From assembly GCA_002900995.3 (NCBI GenBank), contig PJEW03000013.1:831395-895394 (forward strand): 64,000 nt of DNA, in the 5' to 3' direction. This DNA comes from Ganoderma boninense (Eukaryota > Basidiomycota > Agaricomycetes > Polyporales > Polyporaceae). The translations under genes were made by a program, and so were the position numbers. The notes under the pieces were generated by a model. It searched no databases. It had not been told where the DNA came from and worked only from the letters and a program-made list of their open reading frames with translations. The first letter of the stretch is position 1. Each line of letters starts with the position of its first letter. Shown piece by piece: positions 33,597 through 44,109 of the stretch.

Positions 33597-34172
33597 GTAG
33601 TAACCAGACACGATTGATCAATTTGATGCAGAAGTCGGAATCCGTAAAACTGGAATACGCTAGGTTATGCACCCGGTGTACAGTCAGTGAAATGAGCATG
33701 ACTGGCTCCAGAACAGTCGCCTCACCTTCAGGTATATTGCCTTGCGACCGCCGTGCGCGAAGAGTCCGATTCGCGGAAGGATGGGGTATTAGGATGTAAA
33801 GAGGGGAGTAAAGCACAGAGGCAAGGCGGAAGGGTAGAACGCGGCTTATAAATGTATCGATGGGTTGGGAGGCTGGGAGGACGAAAAGGGGAGCAGAGAT
33901 GCGGCCGCTGGGAAGCACGCGAGCGCAGCGCTTGTCTGACTGAAGAGCCCCAGAAAAGGCGGGAATTTACGTGAACCGTGCTACCGTAAGCTAGTCAGGG
34001 TTCAGGGGCGTACTGCCGACACAGGTGTGCATCCGCAGAGCTTATCGCCCATGTTCCCCGAACAGATTTTCGCGTTGGTTAGTCCTGAACACATTTAATA
34101 TTACAATACGAAAGAAGCCGCACGCACCTACCCAGCTGATCAGGAACCTACGCAGACAGTAGTTGAAGTCGA
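33597..34172. other. Intergenic, no gene fixed
   Basis: A minus-strand frame (33613-33918) overlaps the upstream side of copy 2, but its reading frame cannot be spliced into it. No other structure seen. Confidence 0.35.
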
Positions 34173-34545
34173 TCAACACCGCGAATTTACTTCGTGGTTC
34201 ACATATCGCATAGACATACCAGCGAAATAATCAAAGGGCACCAGATACATCCGGAGGAACCATAACGGGGACATACTCAGCAAAGGCATCGAAAGTCGTA
34301 AATGTAGCGATTCCTCACCTGTACGGTCGCACGCAACCCACCAGACGGGGATAGGGGTCGAACCAACCACCAAACCGGTGGTGACCGGTGTTACCCGTGA
34401 GATCCCCTTTCTGGATATTGTCACATGTGACACCTTATATAATCCACATGCTCCAATAGACAGAGACGTACACCACTGAAGTTGACGACGAGCAGGCACA
34501 TCCAATGTCAAGTTTTGCACTCACCATGAACCTATAGAGCAGCAT
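34173..34545 (-). CDS. Tentative small gene
   Basis: ATG at 34545 (MLLYRFM), then a ~50-nt intron with GTGAGT donor and TTCAG acceptor, joins in phase to WCTSLSIGACGLYK and a further ~90 codons. No family or confirming motif. The splice logic is plausible but unsupported by homology. Confidence 0.25.
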
Positions 34546-35388
34546 GTTCAATCCGGGGGTTGATTCGATCGTGTATTAACACCCGAAAAAGTGCGTTTAT
34601 ACTTGACGCATTACACCTTTACATTTCGTCGATTAATTCCACATGGTATAATAAGCCGAATCAACGCATAAAGATTCACCTGATACAGTATACACTTATG
34701 CATGTGCATTGCTTCTCGACAGGTATCGACGTTATCGCAGCTGTATAGACCGAGAATGGCAAGTGGACGACACGGGCAATACATTTAACCACGCTACGAC
34801 AACCCACAACTGCATATCACCATCCCGTATGTCGGTTATGTCGGATATACCGCGACTTGCCTAATTTCACGATCTCTAGGGCGACGGACCAACCTATGTG
34901 AATCGAAGCCGACGCTGACGCGGTCGCAGTAATCAACGGCATGACTGGTTCTCGAAAAGCGCGGCAGGCGAAATCCCGGTTAAATGTATACATACAAGGG
35001 ACGGTCTCGCCTGCGTACCAGCTGATGCCGTCCAGACTAAGTCACGCGATCACGTTCTGTCGCGCGCTGGCGGCTCATCCGGTCGGCCATAATGTTGACC
35101 AGGTACCGATAGAAACCCCCACAATACATGAACGCTCGCAGCAAGACGGCAGGAAATTCCGCGGGTACCGTACCAATACGTCCATAAGGCCACGCATGTC
35201 GACATCACATAGGATATCTACTTGTTTGGCATACTCGCTGAAGGCAGGTATTTTGGGTGGCACACATACGATTATGGCAGGTTAATCGACCTGTAGGTCA
35301 GGTACTCGTATTCAATGAACATAATATCCGCGCACGGCACGACGTTACGCCTATAGGACGACAACGTAAGTAGTCGATATGCAAATCT
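34546..35388. other. Intergenic, no gene fixed
   Basis: Opposing frames at 34941-35285 (plus) and 35075-35263 (minus). A minus-strand segment LLRAFMYCGGFYRY (about 35050-35130) looks protein-like, but no exon structure could be settled. 34560-34720 is AT-rich. Confidence 0.35.
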
Positions 35389-36301
35389 TCAAGAGAAGTG
35401 AGCGAAATAGTCCCGCGCTCGAAGTACGTCGTCCACCTCCATCGCCATATAGTCCCTACATTCACGGTCCGCGAATTTCAAGATGAGCACAGTACCATAC
35501 CACGGTCTACCGCATGCGTATTTCGCCCTGCTAGTCAGGCTGACGAGCGAGTTGTTCGGATTGGTGCGCTCCCTGATTGACGTGGAGCAATAGTATATGT
35601 GCAGAGGTGCGTCCATCGGCTTCATGTTCGCGTCGTAATGGACAACGAAACTACCAATCGTGGAAGAAGACGGGAAACAGTCCCGAACACCGAGGATATC
35701 TGTTCCGGGGACAGGTTGAGGAGACAGATTAACTGGCAGGTATCTGCAGACAACTACACCCAGCGAAAGCCGCGATGAGCGTAATTAGCAGGCAGAACGG
35801 GCATGCATCGTCAGTAGATTACTCACGTCCGTCGGCGTTCGCATACATTCCTGTGACAATGTAGTCGTACGGTCGAACGGGGGGAACAGGCATCAACAAC
35901 TGGATAGGTGTCAACGCAGGCGGAGGGTCTACGACAGCTTTGGTGATAAGGGTTACTGTGGAATATGACGGCGCATCGATCAGACCGCCACTTTTAGAGG
36001 TGGGCGATGTCGAGTGGCTAGCGACGACCCTGCTACAGGAGAGAGAGTGTATGGGCCATAGCTGACGACACAAACAATTAACGTACAAGGGACGCGATCC
36101 ATGACGCCGGCCACGCACCTTCATGAAGTGCTCTGAAGAACAGAACGCAGGGCGAGCAGTACACCCGCCGCAATAGAACTTGGTGGGCTCCCCGCACAAT
36201 GCGCATCGGGGAAGCTGGATGATGCGCAGAAAGTCAACGGGATGACTAGGTGTTCGGGAGGGGGTGGTCCCCGGTGTAGGAGCTACAAGGTGCACGTCCA
36301 T
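35389..36301 (-). CDS. MYND zinc-finger protein, three exons (260 aa)
   Basis: Exons 36119-36301, 35827-36061 and 35389-35753; introns of 57 nt (GTGCGT to CGTCAG) and 73 nt (GTGAGT to TGTAG); phases match exactly. Residues ~28-64 form a MYND finger split by intron 1: C-x2-C-x7-C-x2-C-x6-C-x3-H-x7-H-x3-C (CALCGEP, FYCGGC, FCSSEHF, LWPIHSLSC). The sixth ligand, usually Cys, is His. MYND fingers bind Pro-rich peptides in partner proteins. The last 120 residues (FVVHYDANMKPMDAPL, then TVLILKFAD) are an unrecognised domain. Start chosen at MDVHLVAP because upstream in-frame codons lack an ATG with better context; an upstream ATG at about 36349 is possible. Confidence 0.65.
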
Positions 36302-36843
36302 AACGGGAGAGCGGGCTGGACAGACCCCCTCGGCGGCATGAGCCCCCATAAATATGAGGAAACAACCTACCCGGGGAACCACCTATCGCGACGTGACAAT
36401 GTAATCAATTCCCACTGCGTGACATCCAACACGTTAAACATACTGACCGAAATAAGTAAGGTGATCCTGAAAATATATCGCAGATAAAGCGCCCAGATCC
36501 AATCGAAGTTGCACGAAGGTTCACGGGAGCAAAATGTCAATGTTGTATACAAAGGCGCGGTCACACGGATGGTCATCTGAGACAGAACCGTGTGAATACA
36601 ACACACGTCTATTCATTCGCCGAAGTCTCCTAACCCAACAGCCCACAACAAGGACGACTACAGACCGATCCAAGTCCGACCGAACTGACGCCCTGCTTAC
36701 CATGCACCCCGTACACCATCTATAGACATCCCAAACATCCAAACGCTATGTAGGGATTCTCGGCCTTGGCGCGTAACGCATTAAAGACACCACCTGCCGC
36801 GACGTGTCAATTATACGATTGCCCGAATGAAATGACGACGTAC
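36302..36843. other. Intergenic, no gene seen
   Basis: Lies between two minus-strand genes. Short frames only. Confidence 0.4.
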
Positions 36844-37438
36844 CTAATTTGTCCTGATGCGGACTGCGTCCCGTATGGCGGACAAGATCTCCCGCCTCAT
36901 CCCATCTTGAAGCTCTCGCTCAATGATGAGACAAATGCGCCGGAGAGCAGGGTCGTCCTCGCGAAAGTGCGTCATATATCGAACGTCGACGTGAGGGGTG
37001 GCATAACCCCTCATGGACTCCTCCATGACCACAGTAACCCGTAACCAAATCTAGGCAAAAATACGATAAGCGTGTGCCATTTTAGCCGTCATACGCACTC
37101 ACGGCGTTATCTCTGTACATAAAACAGACGAATTGTTCCATGGTCCACTCGCGACGACGAGTTTCCTGTAGCATAGGCAGAGTATCCTCCATATCGGGGC
37201 TCCATGTACGGGGTTGCGTACTAGGCGGCGGATCGTCTTCTTCTTCGGAATCGAACATTCGGTCCAAAGGAGGGGGAGATGAACCGGCCTCGGACTCGCC
37301 GCTCTCGTCGATCGCATCCGACGATGCGAAAGCACCAACGCGTCGAGACATGGCCAACGCTTGAGCCGCTGATAAAGACAAAGGCAAGGCCGCCGGTGTG
37401 GGAGGGCGCCGCAAGGAAGATATGAGCACTGGCGACAT
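36844..37438 (-). CDS. Hypothetical acidic/helical protein (180 aa)
   Basis: Exon 1 37103-37438, a 52-nt intron (GTGAGT to GCCTAG), exon 2 36844-37050; phase 0 join. The N-terminal half is Ser/Pro-rich and acidic (SEEEDDPPPS). The C-terminal half is a predicted helical domain (WTMEQFVCFMYRD, then FREDDPALRRICLIIEREL). No family recognised. The ATG at 37438 is used because a possible upstream micro-exon does not splice in phase. Confidence 0.5.
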
Positions 37439-37626
37439 GATTGTTGAGGACGACAATGTAGACTCACGCTCCCGTTAAATACGCCAGCCTCGGCATATAA
37501 CGGCGTCTTCGTACACTAAGATGCATGGTTCTTTCAGCGGACGAGTAAGTAAACAAATGGATAATCAAACAATGCTTCCGTATGTGTACATACCCACATC
37601 CAGCACATTGTGCACAAACACTGTCA

Positions 37627-38108
37627 TCACGGAAGCATCTCACAGCTTCCCCGGGGCTCAATTGGTTCTTCGACGTCGGCCTGGAGATAGGATGCCTGTA
37701 CGCAGGACTGGGGACGGGAGAAGGGGCAGCGCAAGGGGCGGATCATGTCACCTATGGTATAGCCAACAGACGCAAATGGTTTGTTCGGGTACAGAACTGT
37801 ACAAACAGATCATGATTGACAGCGCATCAGACGTACAGCAACGACCCAATACATGTCATAGAATACTCACCAGTGTGGGATTCGTACGGGACGCACCAGA
37901 GCTCAGCCGAGGGCGATACTAAGTCTCCTGCTGCGAGGCTACACGATCCGTGTATGCCGCATATCATAGACCACGTTGTCTCTCGGATATACCCGTCCTG
38001 GCCGGTTTACGCACCATCTGACATATACGACATAAACCGCTCGGATGGGATATGTGTGATCCGGGAAGTACGAAGATCAGACGACCGGACGGATAGAACA
38101 TAGCGCAT
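37627..38108 (-). CDS. Hypothetical protein, three exons (107 aa)
   Basis: Exons 38015-38108, 37871-37930 and 37627-37796; introns of 84 and 74 nt with GTGCGT/CGCAG and GTGAGT/TACAG ends; all phases join and the last exon ends at TGA 37627-37629. The product has no recognised domain (segments AELWCVPYESHT and MIRPLRCPFSRPQ). The gene model rests only on splice consistency. Confidence 0.38.
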
Positions 38109-38754
38109 GTGCTCACCTGTGCCTGTTCCGTATGTACCTCGCGTGTCGTCCGCCTTTACCTATTGGCCTGTAACCTTACAGTATTCGGTAGCCGCGAGGA
38201 CAAGGGGTGGACCGGGATCCGTAGACTAAACTTGACATGTATCGAGGCGGAGCTATGGAGTTTATCATAGTGAATCAACGTATGTCTATAATCAAGCATA
38301 CGCAATACGTACTGGCGAGTCGAGGACCTCGAGACAGATATTCCGCAGAGTTCATGCAATGTATGTGGCGGCTCACCGGTACCCTCGATGTCGTGTCTAA
38401 CTGATCGGGTGGAGCGCGCGACACCGTTATGACTGCGGCAATCAGTGAACTAGATCCGCCGAGCTGCCTCTGTCGACCCAGATATGCACAAAAGATGAAG
38501 ATGTGGAGCAACACCCGGTTGACCGGACTACGGTGGTGCGAGATGTAAGGGGAGGAAGAAACGAATATAGGCGCTCTAGTGCGAACGACACAGCCGCCGA
38601 TATAGCTGAAGCGCGCGGGTTGCTGCCGGATCTGCTGAATATTGGATTCACCCTTAACTCGAAGGCTACCCATCTGTCCGACATCGCATGGGTAATGAGT
38701 TAACTATGTAACAATCGGCGTCGCGGTGTACTGGTACATATCGGCCGTTTGGCT
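38109..38754. other. Intergenic with a possible plus-strand exon
   Basis: A plus-strand frame at 38470-38703 (ARGLLPDLLNIGFTLNS) looks protein-like, but no upstream exon could be spliced in phase. Not called as a gene. Confidence 0.3.
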
Positions 38755-40140
38755 CTACAGAGAGCGAGAGCGCCTTCCTGTACTACTGGTCGGGCTACTA
38801 CGACGACTCATGTACCTATCGGATACCGTATCGCGAAGTTCTACGTATGGGTCTTTCTTGAACAACACTGGAATAGACGTTACACCCTCTTCCATCACAT
38901 CATCATACACGCCGCAACCCTCTACACACTCAAACGACGACATAACTCGCCACACTACCATGGGACCAAAAGGTGCGATATTGTTCGCGGCGCAAGTGGA
39001 TTCGTCTCCACCGAGAGGATCGAAAAAATCCACGAATGAGCCGCGATCCCCAAAGTATCGGCTCTGAGAAGGGCATAAGAACCGATGCCTCCAGCACTGT
39101 TCCTCTGTACTAGCTTCATCGGTCGGAATTGGCTCGTCGGATGCAGGCCCCCCCACACCCACATGGGACGTCGATCCAGCGGGAGATATACTGGACGTAG
39201 TCCGGTTGTCCTCGGCGGTGTGCGAAGCGTTATAGGTTCTCGTCGACTCCAAGCTTGATGGATTATGATGAGCGATTGGACTCGAACACACCGGCCGCGT
39301 ATGCGACTCATCAGACATCGGAAAGGTGGTAGCGTCAACGATCCCGCCTCCGATACACGTGTCCGGTTCAACGTTATACAGGACGCAGCCTTCGCCCGTG
39401 GGGGGCGCAACCGGCTCCGTTGGTCCAGCGATTAGGTGCGATTCTGTCGCGCGACGAAATTCTGGCCAATCCGATGGAGAAATTGCCAAAGAGAATTGAT
39501 GAGTGCGCAAACGATCCAGGACGGCCGTGTCGTGGTCGGATAGGAAAGGAGTTTCGAGGTCCGCGAGGATTGCACGACGGTGAAGCGTAAGCGATGGATG
39601 ACTGCAGCCGAATCCATACGCAGTCACGAAATTTGACAACGCGGTACAAGACGAGCGGGATAGTGGTGCGGCTGCGGAGCTGGTGTATGAGCGGTGAATG
39701 TATATGGATCGTCCATTGGATAGCTGGAGGTGGAGCGTCTCCCCGATCAAGCGACGGAGGGTGAAGAAGGCACTGCAGGTTGTGTGACTGTATTCTCGGG
39801 TCCGTCCTCCGATGTGCGGGTCACCAACAACCGCGGCGCAGAATTCCCGGTACTCGTAGTCCGACGTGTAGATTTCGAGAGCGGGAGGGGCATACGTTGA
39901 ATCCCTAAGCATGAACGACAGCGCGAATTCTCCACCAAAGATGGCGTGGTGTTTGCTCATTAGACAAAGCAGAGCGCCGGGGAATGGTATGAATAGTCGA
40001 AGGAGAGTCAGAAGGGAGCGGCGGTGAGCGGCCGACACCTGGCTGTAGTTCGTCTTGCACGTCAACCGCCACATTGTGAGCGACAGCATGTCCAAGTGGT
40101 CCGTGAACATTCCGCCGATCTCTGGTTGAAGCCTATACAT
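38755..40140 (-). CDS. F-box-like plus NTase-like protein, copy 3 (461 aa)
   Basis: A single open frame from ATG 40140. F-box-like start (LDMLSLTMWRLTCKTNYS), then GGEFALSFMLRD and PPALEIYTSD in place of the GS...DLD motif: the first Asp is Ala and the second Glu. Next are SYTSSAAAPLSRS, CTALSNFVTAYGFGCSHP, then a ~120-residue low-complexity Ser/Thr/Pro insert absent from copies 1, 2 and 4. The shared C-terminal module follows (CPSQSRYFGDRGSFVDFFDP, then IAPFGPMVVWR and FECVEGC). Closest to copy 4. Likely a non-enzymatic adaptor if the fold call is right. Confidence 0.65.
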   Translation of the reverse strand: MYRLQPEIGGMFTDHLDMLSLTMWRLTCKTNYSQVSAAHRRSLLTLLRLFIPFPGALLCLMSKHHAIFGGEFALSFMLRDSTYAPPALEIYTSDYEYREFCAAVVGDPHIGGRTREYSHTTCSAFFTLRRLIGETLHLQLSNGRSIYIHRSYTSSAAAPLSRSSCTALSNFVTAYGFGCSHPSLTLHRRAILADLETPFLSDHDTAVLDRLRTHQFSLAISPSDWPEFRRATESHLIAGPTEPVAPPTGEGCVLYNVEPDTCIGGGIVDATTFPMSDESHTRPVCSSPIAHHNPSSLESTRTYNASHTAEDNRTTSSISPAGSTSHVGVGGPASDEPIPTDEASTEEQCWRHRFLCPSQSRYFGDRGSFVDFFDPLGGDESTCAANNIAPFGPMVVWRVMSSFECVEGCGVYDDVMEEGVTSIPVLFKKDPYVELRDTVSDRYMSRRSSPTSSTGRRSRSL

Positions 40141-40883
40141 ACTCTAAGTACAAGCCATATAGCAACATATCAAGGCGCACCTTAGGATCCTAGGCACATC
40201 CACGGAAGAACCAAGAATGCTCGCGTATGCCATGACCAGCAGTAAGCTTCCTATGTAGGCGAAGTGGTATATCCCCGTACTGGCGTATTCTTCGAATCGT
40301 ATACGGCGAAACCTGCGACGTTATAAGACTGCACTTGAACAATCCGTGTTTTACGATGCACCTAGAGACCACGCACCAGGTATGCGACGAAACCTGTGCG
40401 AGCGCGGCAGCCGGCTGAGGGAACAATGGCAGTAATATCGCAGGGAACAATCGACCTAGGTCCGATGCACATGTATCAGTGAAGGTGTCGGACAATGATG
40501 TAGAGCACGGGGCCCAACCAAATTTCGACGACGCAGTACACATAGGCATGGGAACAGAAAGAACGCCCACAGGTCACAAGGAGGCAAACACCCAGGTAAC
40601 GGCAACAGAGTCATGGGATGCTACTCACTTTCGTTACGGTTGCAATGTCGATAATTCCTACAATTCAGAAGTACTTGGGATCGCGCGGACATAGAGCGTG
40701 GGGTCGGACCACAGGGAGAACTGGTTGTTGAGCGGACAGACTCATGGCAGTGGGACGAAGAAGCGAGGTGGTACCCAGCCGCAGCCGGACCAGACATACA
40801 CGTGTACGGTAATGCTTGTCTCACCGGTCGCCGCTTCCTACATTATGATTGGATAGTATATTTATAGAACATACTTCGTCGCT
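40141..40883. other. Intergenic with unresolved plus-strand exons
   Basis: Plus-strand pieces at 40479-40694 (MKVSDNDVEHGAQPNF) and about 40675-40866 (WDEEARWYPAAAGPDIHVYG, stop TAG at 40864-40866) look like exons of one small gene. A GTAACG donor and ATTCAG acceptor exist between them, but the phases do not join, so no model is given. Confidence 0.3.
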
Positions 40884-41956
40884 TTACAAATGTCCCGAAC
40901 GTTCGTCCATGTCCCGATCAGATAGTACGTCCCTAATTTCGCCGCGTACGTTCCGTCTGAACGATGCAGGTACCATAGACAATCCTTCTTCGAGCACGGC
41001 ATCGAAGTCGCAACCACCGTTACACTCGAACGTAGAGCTAACGCGCCAAATCACCATAGGTCCGAAGGGAGCGACATCGTTAGTATCGCAGTACGCATCA
41101 TCCCCACCCAGAGGATCAAAGAAGCCTACGAGCGAGCCTCCATCGCCGAAAAAGCGACCTTGAGATGGACAGACGTACATACGACGCCAGCACGCACGAG
41201 AGACCTCGCTAAGGCCATCCCACTCGGAGTCGTCCGCACTAGTGGTCGGGTCTTCTCGGTCAGACGAAAAAATCCCGCCATAGATAAAACCCGGTCGATC
41301 TCGATATTCTGACCATGCAGCTGGCGACGTTGCAATGGAAAAACGATGCTGTAGCAGATTCCCGTGCGTATCGTTCCGTAGAAATGGCAGGGGAGGCGAA
41401 CCTGAGTCAACGACGAGTGCGCGACGGCGAAGAGTCAACATGGGGTGGCTGCAGCCAAATCCGTGTGGGTGACGAAATTGGATAAGGCAGTACTTGATGC
41501 ACGGGATAAAGGTGCTGCGGCTGACGCGGTGTAGGAGCGATGGATGTATATGGTCAGCCCATCCACCATGCACAAGGATAGCGTACACGATACAAGGCGG
41601 TGCAACGCATCGATCGCAGTGTAGATGGTGTATGAATGGGACAGGATAGAGGCGTGTATGAGAGGGTCGTCCATGACCGCGCTACAGAATGCTTCGAAGT
41701 CGAGGTCGCTGAGGTAGACGTCCATATGAGATGGGGTATACCCAACGTCCCTGAGGATGAAAGATAGCGCGACTTCGCCGCCCAGCAGAGCCCGGTATGT
41801 CGTCAAGATGGCAAGGAACCGATGGGGATCGGGCACAAATGGCGTAACGAGTTTTCTTAGGGAGCGTCGAAAGGACCAGCAAGTTTGGTTGTAGTTCGAC
41901 CTGCACGTCCGTCGCCACAAAAGGAGCGACGTAATATTCATCGCGTCGGCCAACAT
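40884..41956 (-). pseudogene. F-box-like plus NTase-like, copy 4, frameshifted
   Basis: Two frames together cover the full family layout: MNITSLLLWRRTCRSNYN (F-box-like), GGEVALSFILRD then PSHMDVYLSD (the first Asp is His, the second kept), SYTASAAAPLSRAS, then after a one-base deletion near 41465 FGCSHPMLTLRRRAL, CPSQGRFFGDGGSLVGFFDP, VAPFGPMVIWR and FECNGGC. Without the frameshift it would be close to copy 3. The 5' end is uncertain: an upstream exon could not be joined in phase. Confidence 0.68.
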
Positions 41957-42304
41957 TGCGCCAATGTCAGGATGTAGTCTGGTGCACGAACCAACGTCAG
42001 ACTACAGCACATGCAAATTTGAGCTTTCCTTCCAATGAGTTACTTACGCATTTCGATTTGAGCCACAATCGGAGGTTGCATGGCAAAATAGGTCGCACTG
42101 GTTTCTAATATAGCATTGTAAGGAGGCACAGCGCGCGAGGGTGGGGATATGTAGGCTTGCCCGAAGTGCGATGTTCACAACTTCATGTCACCGCAACCTG
42201 AGACTCAGCTCAGGAGGTCGGGCCGGGGAAGAGCGCAAGGGCGGGCGTAAGCCCGCACGAAGCGCGATTGTGTCTGGATACCAGGAATCTGAACGAGGAT
42301 AAGT

Positions 42305-42312
42305 ATTCAGGC
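42305..42312. repeat. Target duplication of TIR-bounded element, left
   Basis: ATTCAGGC, repeated at 48944-48951. If the element is taken as CCC...GGG symmetric, the duplication is 7 bp (ATTCAGG). Confidence 0.75.
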
Positions 42313-42343
42313 CCAGTGAAAACGCCGTCGGATTATAGCGGAT
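42312..42343 (+). repeat. Terminal inverted repeat, left (32 bp)
   Basis: CCCAGTGAAAACGCCG followed by a GGATTATAGC motif that is repeated once more just inside. Exact inverse of 48912-48943. Confidence 0.92.
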
Positions 42344-44109
42344 TATAGCGAATGCCCAGTGGCGCCCATCGAGCATCCCCCACCATCCAGTATATATCTC
42401 AATTCTTAGACTGTTTTTAGGCGCCAACGGATGATACAGAATCCTGGTGGAACCGGCTAACGCACGATCCGGTATCATCCACAATAATCCGCCTGGTCAG
42501 CTTACGTGTGCCCATACTGTAGCATCCCATTCGTCCACTGATCACAGCGCTCAAATCGAATAGCAGGGATACGCTTCTTATATTGCTTTCCAGGACACTA
42601 ATATACATCGTAACGCAAGAACAAGAGACAAGTCATTAATAACACGCCATAGCACGAAGGACGCAGCGGTCCTGCGACGTGCGTGGCCATACAGTCCCTC
42701 GGATGACGCCCTTCTTGAATCCCGGTGAGATCGTTGCAGGCACAGGACAACTTGTCGAGACTCTAGATAGACGTATATCATCAATGAATCAGCGAGGGCT
42801 CGGAGCATTCAATATGGATGGACTACGTACATGTATCCAACTCAAAATCTGCTTGAGGAGGATTTCCGCTGCATGTTGCACGGTGCGCTGGCGGGGGTTG
42901 TCGCTGGCCGAGACGAAGGCGTTGTCGAGCTGGCCGACTAACAGGAACTAAATGATAAGTTGTGCTCAGCCACAGACCTAGGCTCAGCTAGCAACAGACA
43001 CGTCGGAAGACTCTGAAGAAGAAGGGGGCTTACATTGACAGCATCGCACCCGGCTGAAGCCCACCAACTTGACAAACCCATGGGGTAGTCACAGATCAGG
43101 GATCGAGGGACGTACCTTACGTATGTCTTCCAGGTTGTCTGACAAGGAGACGAAGATGGCGAGCACACTAGGGCATACAAGAGGAGAGCTCGTAGACTGC
43201 GCGCGACCAGACTGTCACGAACAAGACAAGAAGACACCCAGCGCGTAGCGTAGCAAGACCGAGAAATTCCTGAGAGTCTCCCAGGTACAGTACACAGAGG
43301 CGCCAGGAGTACACTAAGAGGGAGGGAGCACATCGGCGGCGAGAAGAGAGGAGGATGGGCATGTCGCGGTGCCAGCGGTGGTGGACTTAAGCAAAGTTTT
43401 CGCGCGGTGCATCGACGACCACGCGAAGCGCCTTAGGCATCACGCAACCGGAGTGCACGAACCTGCACGAGCTCGAAGAGCGAGCGAGCAGAAGATGCTT
43501 GACAGCATCCTTCATAATCCCGTATAATCCGCCAGTGGGGAGCTGGAGCGACGATACAACAATAATGGTTGCTGATCTAAGCCTCCATCGGCGCCAATAC
43601 CCCGCTCTAATCCTCAGACATTCGCTATGATCCACTGGTCTATGTCCTAGCACGCGCTCTGCTCCATGAGGCAGGTAGGGAGGGACATAAGGGCGCTTGC
43701 GCCGTGAATGCGATTGTGAGTAATGCTAGTACTAGGGAGGACTGGTAGCGTACATTGTCAGTACAGCAATATAAGGCTACTACGATTCACAAGTCCTCGC
43801 GTGACACACTCATTCGAAGGGTGGGGAGAGCCTCGCGCCGGTGGGGTCTCAGAACTTCGCAAGGCGGCAGCAACGGAGGGCTTGCACAGCTCGGGAAACT
43901 GCACAGGCAGCTCCGAGACGGGGCGCTGGTTGCGAATGAGAACCGTCGCGGCAGCGAGGCTCCATCGCGCTCTGCACGACACCGACACTCTGCGGGAAAG
44001 CGGGTTAGCGAGAATCCCCGACAATCAGGAGCGATGCGACGCATCGAGCTGCGCGCGAATCCCGCATATACAGGAGCAAGCGAACTGAACTCACAAAAGG
44101 ATGTTGGGC
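42344..44109. other. Non-coding 3' part of the YR element
   Basis: No gene on either strand. It contains degenerate copies of the terminal motif: ATCCGGTATCATCC then ATAATCCGCC at 42469-42500, and GTATAATCCGCC then AGTGGGG at about 43520-43541. In DIRS elements an internal complementary region lies here; these could be its remnants, or ends of small related TIR elements. Confidence 0.5.

Noticed and set aside
40479..40866. Small plus-strand gene between NTase-like copies 3 and 4
   Set aside because: Two protein-like pieces and plausible splice sites, but phases do not join; left unannotated.
29017..42000. Prokaryote-type NTase toxin-antitoxin system
   Set aside because: The NTase-like motif invites the idea, but there is no HEPN partner and the genes are intron-bearing with F-box-like starts; no support.
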